Below are positions 58,321-64,000 of a DNA stretch of 64,000 nt, one piece after another; position 1 is the first letter of the stretch, and every line of letters starts with the position of its first letter. A model generated the notes under the pieces. The model searched no databases, was not told the origin of the DNA, and saw only the letters and a program-made list of their open reading frames with translations. This DNA is from JADCGM01 sp943370355 (GTDB lineage: Bacteria; Pseudomonadota; Alphaproteobacteria; Sphingomonadales; Sphingomonadaceae). A program made the position numbers and the translations under genes. The stretch is taken from assembly GCA_943370355.1 (NCBI GenBank), contig CALRQP020000019.1, positions 6,821-70,820 of the forward strand, given 5' to 3'.

Positions 58321-59193
58321 TTACCCGGCCTTGCGCCGTTTCTCGGGGGCCGCACGGGAGACAGGCTTCTTCGCAGCGGCCTTCGGCGCAGCCTTCGCAG
58401 CCGGCGACTTTTCGACCGACTGGCGCAGCGCCGCCATCAGATCGACGACGTTGGAAGGCCGTACGCTCGGCTCGTCGTCGGCGTCTGGTTTCGCCTTGCT
58501 GCCCTTGGCCTTGCGGCTCTCGATCAGCGCGCGCAGCGATTCCTCATAGCGGTCGTGGAATTTGGCCGGATCGAACGGCGCGCTGCGCTTGTCGATGATC
58601 GCCGTGGCGAGATCGAGCAGCTCAGAGGGCGACTCGCCCTCGCCGATCTCGCGGAAGAAACCCGAGGCTTTGTTGACCTCGCTCGCATAGCGCAGCGTCT
58701 CCATGACCATGCCGCGCCCGCAGGGTTTCAGCGCAATCAGCGTTTCGCGGCCGCGGATCGCCAGCTGGCCGAGGCCGATCTTCTTCGCCTTCTTCAGCGC
58801 GTCGCGCACGACGCGGAATGCCTCTTCGGCGAGGTCGTCCTGCGGCACGACGAAGAAGGGCTTGTCGAAATAGATCGGGTCGATCTCGGTCGCATCGACG
58901 AACTGGGCAAGATCGATGGTTTTCTTGCTCTCCAGCTTGACCGCCTCGAGGTCCTTGTCCTCAAGCAGGACATAGCGGCCCTTCTCATATTCATAGCCCT
59001 TAACGATATCGTCGGGATCGACCGCGCCGAGGCCCGGTACGGTCTTTTCATATTTGACGCGTTTGCCTGAGGGTTCGTGGATCTGGTGGAAGGCAATGCC
59101 GCCCGACGATCGTGCCGCTGAATAGATTTCGACGGGGATCGACACCAGCGCCAGCCGCAGCTGGCCCGACCAATAGGCGCGTGGAGCAGCCAT
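58321..59193 (-). CDS. ku: Non-homologous end-joining protein Ku
   Basis: A 290-residue bacterial Ku. The core begins RAYWSGQLRLALVSIPVEIYSAAR, then FHQIHEPSGKRVKYEKTVPG, IDPIYFDKPFFVVPQDD and the ring-forming KKIGLGQLAIRGRETLIAL. The C-terminus is Lys/Ala-rich (PAAKAAPKAAAKKPVSRA) and probably binds DNA. ATG 59193 matches the usual start (MAAPRAYWSG). It is directly upstream of ligD, forming a two-gene NHEJ unit. Confidence 0.97.
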   Translation of the reverse strand: MAAPRAYWSGQLRLALVSIPVEIYSAARSSGGIAFHQIHEPSGKRVKYEKTVPGLGAVDPDDIVKGYEYEKGRYVLLEDKDLEAVKLESKKTIDLAQFVDATEIDPIYFDKPFFVVPQDDLAEEAFRVVRDALKKAKKIGLGQLAIRGRETLIALKPCGRGMVMETLRYASEVNKASGFFREIGEGESPSELLDLATAIIDKRSAPFDPAKFHDRYEESLRALIESRKAKGSKAKPDADDEPSVRPSNVVDLMAALRQSVEKSPAAKAAPKAAAKKPVSRAAPEKRRKAG

Positions 59194-59289
59194 GAACTTG
59201 CTTTCGCTTTCGTTATGATGCCGATTCAACCGGGCGCGCGGCGAGTCGTTCCGGCGGATGCGCAATTCTTTTTGGGGAGGGCGGTTGTC

Positions 59290-59853
59290 ATGAAGCTCAA
59301 ATGGGGCGCTGTGGCTTTACTGGCGCTCGGCGCTCAGGCAGCGCTGGCGGGCGGCGCGGGCGACACCGCTCGGCAGTTTCTCGCCGCGATGCAGGCGAAG
59401 GACCGGCCTGCCGTCGACAAGTTGCTCGCCGACCCCGTGGTTGCGGAGTATCCGTTCGACCGTTCGGGCCGCACTGCGGCGGGTTCATGGCGGGTATACA
59501 CGGGCAAGCCGGCGGTGATGGCCGGCTATGTCGACAGCGCTTTCTCGCGCATCCCGAAGCTTGCGTTCCGCGATCTCGACGTGACGGAATCGCGCGATGG
59601 CCACACGGCTTTCGTCGAGGCGATGGGCGACATGGAACTGGCCGGGGGCAAGCCATACCGCAACCGCTATGTGCTGCGCTTCGATACCGACAGGCAGGGC
59701 CGGATCACCCACTACAAGGAATATCTGAACCCGGTGACCTCCGCGCTCGCCGCTGGCCTGCCGCTTGGCGACGAGGCGCTGCCGAAGGATCCGGGCCGGT
59801 GTGCGGCGGCCACCCCTTCAGCACCGGCCTCGCCGCCCGCGGCACCCTGCTAG
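59290..59853 (+). CDS. SnoaL-like/NTF2-fold exported protein
   Basis: A 187-residue protein with signal peptide (MKLKWGAVALLALGAQAALA) and a single SnoaL-like domain: DTARQFLAAMQAKDRPAVDKLLADPVVAEYPFD, then a FVEAMGDMELAGGKPYRNRYVLRFDTDRQGRITHYKEYLNP ending. The family includes polyketide cyclases and delta-5-3-ketosteroid isomerases, many of unknown function. The C-terminal tail is Pro/Ala-rich with a final Cys. It overlaps the sterol desaturase gene stop by four bases. Confidence 0.83.
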   Translation: MKLKWGAVALLALGAQAALAGGAGDTARQFLAAMQAKDRPAVDKLLADPVVAEYPFDRSGRTAAGSWRVYTGKPAVMAGYVDSAFSRIPKLAFRDLDVTESRDGHTAFVEAMGDMELAGGKPYRNRYVLRFDTDRQGRITHYKEYLNPVTSALAAGLPLGDEALPKDPGRCAAATPSAPASPPAAPC

Positions 59854-60719
59854 ATGAGCAGCAGCGCGACGCTCGCGACGGTGAGCAGGGCGGCGAACCC
59901 GGCCATCACGGCCTGACCCGGGAAACGTGGTGCATCGTCCTTGGCCGGGACCGCCGTCACTTCGCGGAAAGTCTGGGCATAATGCGGATGCTCGGTGCCC
60001 ATGAGCCGGTCCCAGAAGGTGAAGTAGAAGCCGTAATTGTGCCGAAAGCTGCCGCTGTGGTGCATGTCGTGATGGGTCGTCGTGCTGATCCACTGCAGCA
60101 CGGGGTGATCGACCCAGCCGCGGCCGTGCAGCTCGAGCCCGGCATGCTGCATGCAATTGCGCAGGATCATGATCGCGAGAAAGGCGAAGGTCACGCCGTC
60201 GGGTGTTGGAACCAACGCTAGCCAGAGCGGCATGAACAGCGTCATCACGAACGCCTCAGGCACCGCGAAGGCGTAGGCGGCGAACGGGGTCGGGGTGATC
60301 GTGCGGTGATGCTGGCGGTGGAAGAGTTTGAACAGCCGCCGGTGATGCATCGCGCGGTGCGTCCAGTAGAAATAGGCGTCGTGCGCGATGAGGATCGCCG
60401 CGAGCGTCCCCAGGAATTGCAGCGCGCCGACGTCACCGTGCACGCGCGGCATATAGCCGTTGCGGATCGCCCAGACCGTGAACACGCCGACGACCGAATA
60501 GACGACGACACTCTGCATCGAGGTCAGGATTTCGCGGCGATAATCGGCAGAGCTGGCGCGGCGCGGCTGGATTCGGCGGGTCCGCCAGCTGGTGCGGTCG
60601 AGCAGCCAGACGATGCCGGCGATCAGGCAGGCGGCAATCAGATAGCGGGCGGTATCGAACATCAGCGCGTGGGGCGTGACGTGCAGGGCGATGTCGATCA
60701 GTCGCGTCGATTCGTGCAT
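59850..60719 (-). CDS. Sterol desaturase/fatty acid hydroxylase family protein
   Basis: A 289-residue membrane enzyme. Diiron histidine motifs are visible: HDAYFYWTHRAMHH (HxxxH plus HxxHH pattern), HRQHHR and HDMHH, inside four hydrophobic helices. The family hydroxylates or desaturates lipid chains or carotenoids. No carotenoid or hopanoid genes are adjacent. It begins near the AraC regulator. Confidence 0.92.
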   Translation of the reverse strand: MHESTRLIDIALHVTPHALMFDTARYLIAACLIAGIVWLLDRTSWRTRRIQPRRASSADYRREILTSMQSVVVYSVVGVFTVWAIRNGYMPRVHGDVGALQFLGTLAAILIAHDAYFYWTHRAMHHRRLFKLFHRQHHRTITPTPFAAYAFAVPEAFVMTLFMPLWLALVPTPDGVTFAFLAIMILRNCMQHAGLELHGRGWVDHPVLQWISTTTHHDMHHSGSFRHNYGFYFTFWDRLMGTEHPHYAQTFREVTAVPAKDDAPRFPGQAVMAGFAALLTVASVALLLI

Positions 60720-60813
60720 GGCAGTCTCCGGTCAATTGGCCGGTCCCGGATGCCCTCGCCACGCTGCCACGGCTGCGCCAGCTTCGAACACGGCTGATCG
60801 TTTCCGAAAAGGA

Positions 60814-61872
60814 TCAGGCCGCACCGAGCGCGCGCTGACGAAATTCGGTCGGCGTCACGCCCTCCCGGTCGCGAAACGCGCGGTTGAACGGTGCCAGCGA
60901 CCCGAAGCCCGCGTCGAGCGCGATCGTGACGATCGGCACCTCGCGCTGTTCCGGGTCGGCCAGCGCCGCGCGCACCTCGTCGAGCCGGAAGCCGTTCAGA
61001 TAGGCAGCAAAGTTCCGGTGACCGAGATGGCCGTTGACGAGCCGCCGCAGCCGGTATTCCGGAACGCCCAGCCGCGTGGCGAGCGCGCCGACGCTCAGTG
61101 TCTCGTCCCGCCAAGGCTTTTCCGCCGCCATCAGCGCTGCGAGCCGCGCCGCGAGCGCCAGCGACTCCGGATCGTCGCGAACCGGCTCATCCTCGCGCCG
61201 TGCCAGCGGCGGGCCGAACAGGCTCGCATCACGCAGATCGAGCACCGCCGCGCACAAGGCGAAGGTCACGACCGCGATGCCGAACTCGACGACCGATCGC
61301 CAGCCATAGGCGGCACCGAATTGGTAGATGGCAATCTCGACGACATTGACCAGCACGACATAGAGGCCGACCGACCAGACCAGCCCGGTGCGGATCCGCC
61401 GCCGTAACTCGACAAGGTCATTGTCGCGCCCCTGCCAGGCGATGCGCAGCCCGTCGAACGCGAACAGGAACGACACCAGCCGCCACAGCCCGCCCGCTGC
61501 AAACATCACCGGGCCGCCGCCGCGTGCCTCGAGATAGATGTTCACCAAGGGCAGCAACGCCGACGCCGCGACGAGCAGCTGCGGCCAGCGTTTTGGCCGC
61601 TGTTCGTCGCCGAACCAGCTGCGAGCGACGAGCCAGAAGACCCCGGACGTAATCCCCGAGCCGACCTCGATGAGCAACCCGATCGCCGGGAAGCCCGACG
61701 GGGCGCCCGGCATCACTGCGATCAGGTGACAGGCCACCGTCACGCACAGCAACACGACATAGCGCGCCGCCGGCAGCCGCCAGTGCCGCCGCACGATGAT
61801 CAGCGACCACAGCGCGAGCAGCGTCAGCGCCCCGCCGCGCGCCATGGCCTCGATATGCGTGACCCACCCCAT
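60814..61872 (-). CDS. AraC family regulator with membrane-spanning N-terminus
   Basis: A 352-residue protein. The N-terminal 230 residues contain about seven hydrophobic helices (GGALTLLALWSLIIVRR, YVVLLCVTVACHLIAVMPG, LLVAASALLPLVNIYLE) and the C-terminal 100 an AraC DNA-binding domain with VGALATRLGVPEYRLRRLVNGHLGHRNFAAYLNGFR and IALDAGFGSLAPFNRAFRDREGVTPTEFR. This repeats the architecture of the protein at 11948-13060. It is upstream of the sterol desaturase on the same strand and may control it. Confidence 0.9.
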   Translation of the reverse strand: MGWVTHIEAMARGGALTLLALWSLIIVRRHWRLPAARYVVLLCVTVACHLIAVMPGAPSGFPAIGLLIEVGSGITSGVFWLVARSWFGDEQRPKRWPQLLVAASALLPLVNIYLEARGGGPVMFAAGGLWRLVSFLFAFDGLRIAWQGRDNDLVELRRRIRTGLVWSVGLYVVLVNVVEIAIYQFGAAYGWRSVVEFGIAVVTFALCAAVLDLRDASLFGPPLARREDEPVRDDPESLALAARLAALMAAEKPWRDETLSVGALATRLGVPEYRLRRLVNGHLGHRNFAAYLNGFRLDEVRAALADPEQREVPIVTIALDAGFGSLAPFNRAFRDREGVTPTEFRQRALGAA

Positions 61873-61994
61873 ACGACGAACGCTGCCTCAGCCGTAACGG
61901 CGTGGCAATGGGGGTTCCGACCGCTGCCTTGACCCCGCTTCCCCCGCCCGGCTAGGACCGCGCGAGCTTTTTCCGCACCCGCGAAGGACCCCGC

Positions 61995-62843
61995 TTGCCG
62001 CTCTCGTTCCAGTCGATGATCCTGACCTTGCAGGCGTACTGGGCGAAGCAGGGCTGCGTCGTCTTGCAGCCCTATGACGTCGAGATGGGCGCGGGCACTT
62101 TCCATCCGGCGACGACGCTGCGCGCACTGGGGCCGAAGGACTGGCGCGCTGCCTATGTGCAGCCGTCGCGCCGCCCGTCCGACGGCCGCTATGGCGAGAA
62201 CCCGAACCGGCTGCAGCATTATTACCAGTTTCAGGTCATCCTGAAGCCGTCGCCCGACGACATTCTCGACCTCTATCTCGGCAGCTTGCGCGAAATCGGC
62301 ATCGATACAGCGAAGCATGACATCCGCTTCGTCGAGGACGATTGGGAAAGCCCGACGCTCGGCGCCTGGGGCCTCGGCTGGGAGGTGTGGTGCGACGGCA
62401 TGGAGGTGACGCAGTTCACCTATTTCCAGCAGGTCGGCGGCATCGAATGCGCGCCGGTTTCGGGCGAGATCACCTACGGGCTGGAGCGCCTGGCGACGTA
62501 CATTCAGGGCAAGGACAGCGTCTACGACCTCGCCTACAACGACAGCGGCGTCACCTATGGCGACGTGTTCCTCGAGAATGAGAAGCAATTCAGCGCCTAT
62601 AATTTCGAACGTGCCAACACAGAGGTGCTGTTCCGCCAGTTCGGCGAAGCGCAGGCCGAGTGCAAGGCGCTGACCGAAGCGAAGCTGCCGCTCCCCGCCT
62701 ATGACCAAGCGATCAAGGCCAGCCACATCTTCAACCTCTTGAACGCGCGCGGCGTGATCTCGGTCGCCGAGCGGCAGGCCTATATCGGCCGGGTGCGGGA
62801 GTTGACCAAGGGTGTCGCCGAAGCGTGGGTGGCGCATGGCTGA
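61995..62843 (+). CDS. glyQ: Glycyl-tRNA synthetase alpha subunit
   Basis: A 282-residue subunit of the tetrameric bacterial class II glycyl-tRNA synthetase. It carries the class II motifs and the family LTLQAYWAKQGCVVLQPYDVEMGAGTFHPATTLRALGP, QPSRRPSDGRYGENPNRLQHYYQFQVILKPSPDDI and GGIECAPVSGEITYGLERLATYIQG. The start is TTG 61995 with GAAGGA upstream; ATG 62016 would remove conserved residues. It overlaps glyS by eight bases. Confidence 0.97.
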   Translation: MPLSFQSMILTLQAYWAKQGCVVLQPYDVEMGAGTFHPATTLRALGPKDWRAAYVQPSRRPSDGRYGENPNRLQHYYQFQVILKPSPDDILDLYLGSLREIGIDTAKHDIRFVEDDWESPTLGAWGLGWEVWCDGMEVTQFTYFQQVGGIECAPVSGEITYGLERLATYIQGKDSVYDLAYNDSGVTYGDVFLENEKQFSAYNFERANTEVLFRQFGEAQAECKALTEAKLPLPAYDQAIKASHIFNLLNARGVISVAERQAYIGRVRELTKGVAEAWVAHG

Positions 62844-64000
62844 CTTCCTGCTCGAACTCTTCTCCGAGGAAATCCCGGCGCGCATGCAGCGGCAGGCGGC
62901 GGCGGATCTGGCGCGGCTGTTCGGTGCGGCGCTGACCGAGGCAGGCGTCACCGCCGAGACGACGGAGAGTTTCGTCACCCCGCGCCGTCTCGCACTGATC
63001 GCGCGCGGGCTGCCGGTGGCGACCGCGCGGGTGTCGGAAGAGCGGCGCGGTCCGCGCGCCGATGCGCCGGCGCAGGCGGTCGAGGGCTTCCTGAAATCGA
63101 CGGGACTGACCCGCGAGCAGCTCGAGGAACGCGAAGACCCCAAGGGCCGGTTCCTCTATGCGGTCATCGAAAAGCCGGGCCAGGCGACTGCCGATGTGAT
63201 CGGCCGGATCGTGCCGGCGATCATCCGCGATTTCCCCTGGCCGAAGTCGATGCGCTGGGGGCGCGGGACCCTGCGCTGGGTGCGGCCGCTGCATTCGATC
63301 GTGGCGTTGCTGGACGGCGACATCGTGCCGGTCGAGGTGGACGGCATCAAATCCGGTCGCACCACCAAGGGCCACCGCTTTCTGTCCAGCGGCGCCATCG
63401 AGATCGGCTCCGCCGCGACCTATGCCGAGCAACTACGCGCCGCCCATGTCATCCTGTCGTCGGAGGACCGCGCCGCGCTGATCAAGACGCGCGCCGAAGC
63501 CGCTGCAGGGGCGGCCGGACTGGCGCTGATCCCCGACGAGGGGTTGCTCGTCGAAAATGCCGGCCTGACCGAATGGCCGGTGCCGCTGATCGGCGAATTC
63601 GACCCAGCCTTCCTCGACGTGCCGCCCGAGGTGATCCAGCTCACCATGCGCGTGAACCAGAAATATTTCGCCTGCGGGGACCCGGCGACCGGCAAGCTCG
63701 CGCCCGCCTTTGTTTGTGTCGCGAACACCGAAGCGTCAGACGGCGGCGCGGCGATTGTCGCCGGCAACCGTAAGGTGCTGGCGGCGCGCCTCAGCGACGC
63801 GAAATTCTTCTGGGAGCAGGACCGGAAGACGACGCTGGAGTCGCGGCTGCCGAAGCTCGCGGACATCGTGTTCCATGAGAAGCTGGGAACGGTCGCCGAC
63901 AAGGTTGAGCGTGTTGCAAAGCTGGCACGCTGGCTGGTGGAAAGCGGGGCCATTCCCTCTCTCCCCACCGGGGAGAGAGCCGGAGACAGGGGGCGCGGCT
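62836..64000 (+). CDS. glyS: Glycyl-tRNA synthetase beta subunit, 5' part (runs off window)
   Basis: The reading frame opens at ATG 62836 (MADFLLELFSEEIPARMQRQAAADLARLFGAALTEAG) and stays open to the window end (388 codons). It matches the start of GlyS, including RFLYAVIEKPGQAT, RWGRGTLRWVRPLHSIVALLDG, VNQKYFACGDP and WEQDRKTTLESRLPKLADIVFHEKLGTVADKVERVAKLARWLVESG. The frame then reads into a palindromic repeat that would add PSLPTGERAGDRGRG, instead of the normal linker sequence. Confidence 0.95.
   Translation, partial: MADFLLELFSEEIPARMQRQAAADLARLFGAALTEAGVTAETTESFVTPRRLALIARGLPVATARVSEERRGPRADAPAQAVEGFLKSTGLTREQLEEREDPKGRFLYAVIEKPGQATADVIGRIVPAIIRDFPWPKSMRWGRGTLRWVRPLHSIVALLDGDIVPVEVDGIKSGRTTKGHRFLSSGAIEIGSAATYAEQLRAAHVILSSEDRAALIKTRAEAAAGAAGLALIPDEGLLVENAGLTEWPVPLIGEFDPAFLDVPPEVIQLTMRVNQKYFACGDPATGKLAPAFVCVANTEASDGGAAIVAGNRKVLAARLSDAKFFWEQDRKTTLESRLPKLADIVFHEKLGTVADKVERVAKLARWLVESGAIPSLPTGERAGDRGRG
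63957..63979. repeat. Palindromic repeat within glyS coding sequence
   Basis: CTCTCTCCCC (63957-63966) is exactly complementary to GGGGAGAGAG (63970-63979) around a three-base loop. The hairpin and its flanks look like the dispersed GC-rich intergenic repeats of sphingomonads, yet lie in the open glyS frame. Confidence 0.75.

Noticed and set aside
1..64000. CRISPR arrays, prophage or transposase-type insertion sequences
   Set aside because: No regularly spaced repeats, phage structural genes, integrase or transposase reading frames are visible.

Overview
The window is a high-GC, gene-dense chromosomal segment of an alphaproteobacterium, most likely a member of the Sphingomonadales (Sphingomonas/Sphingopyxis-like). 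This is inferred from the gene families and their order: a maf / short RNase E/G / yacG / tRNA-Phe block, a SWIB-domain miniprotein, a LigD-Ku NHEJ pair, a type III PKS locus, frequent GTG/TTG starts and very tight gene packing. No prophage, insertion sequence with a transposase, or CRISPR array is visible. The segment mixes housekeeping and accessory metabolic genes.

Layout. 1-3.4 kb: a LacI-type regulator divergent from a Gfo/Idh/MocA oxidoreductase and followed by an aldo/keto reductase and a flavin-dependent monooxygenase; two near-identical operator-like sites flank the regulator gene. 3.4-6.8 kb: a small lipoprotein, then a ModE-type regulator and a molybdate uptake operon (modA, a small SUOX-fold gene, modB, modC). 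6.7-9.6 kb: a three-gene type III polyketide cluster (FAD oxidoreductase, methyltransferase, PKS). 9.7-20.3 kb: lipoprotein, tRNA-Arg, S41-type peptidase, membrane AraC regulator, 2OG-Fe oxygenase, TonB receptor, rpmB, two tandem phytase-like/esterase-like paralogues and recQ. 20.3-25.1 kb: SWIB protein, DctA-type symporter, thioredoxin-like protein, dapD and a HAD nucleotidase.

25.2-34 kb: S8 lipoprotein-autotransporter, dienelactone hydrolase, hisD-hisG, a phasin-like gene, a DUF2332 gene, a 653-bp lower-GC insertion between 13-bp direct repeats that carries one secreted hypothetical protein, then maf, RNase E/G, yacG and tRNA-Phe. 34-42.7 kb: MBL hydrolase / GDYXXLXY / DUF2157 operon, penicillin-acylase-family protein, a cytochrome b561 / cytochrome c' pair, a fumarylacetoacetase-like protein, an AraC regulator with a possible attenuator, and pyrD. 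42.7-54.6 kb: large inverted repeat, gamma-glutamyltransferase, acyl-CoA synthetase, LysR divergent from wrbA-pirin, a heme-oxygenase-like protein, a LytS/LytTR two-component system, lemA and two TPM-domain genes, and TetR. 54.6-64 kb: HupE/UreJ, ligD-ku, SnoaL-like protein, sterol desaturase, AraC regulator, glyQ and the 5' part of glyS, into which a repeat-derived hairpin reads in frame.

Functional threads: molybdate supply, a small polyketide or phenolic lipid locus, periplasmic redox proteins, template-free double-strand-break repair (Ku/LigD), and housekeeping translation, histidine, lysine/diaminopimelate and pyrimidine genes. No clearly unprecedented multi-gene system is visible. The most unusual features are the cassette-like insertion at the end of the DUF2332 gene, the apparent CTG start of modB coupled to the upstream stop, the paired LacI operators, the antisense hairpin/promoter upstream of pyrD and the repeat inside glyS. 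No gap between genes exceeds 300 bases.
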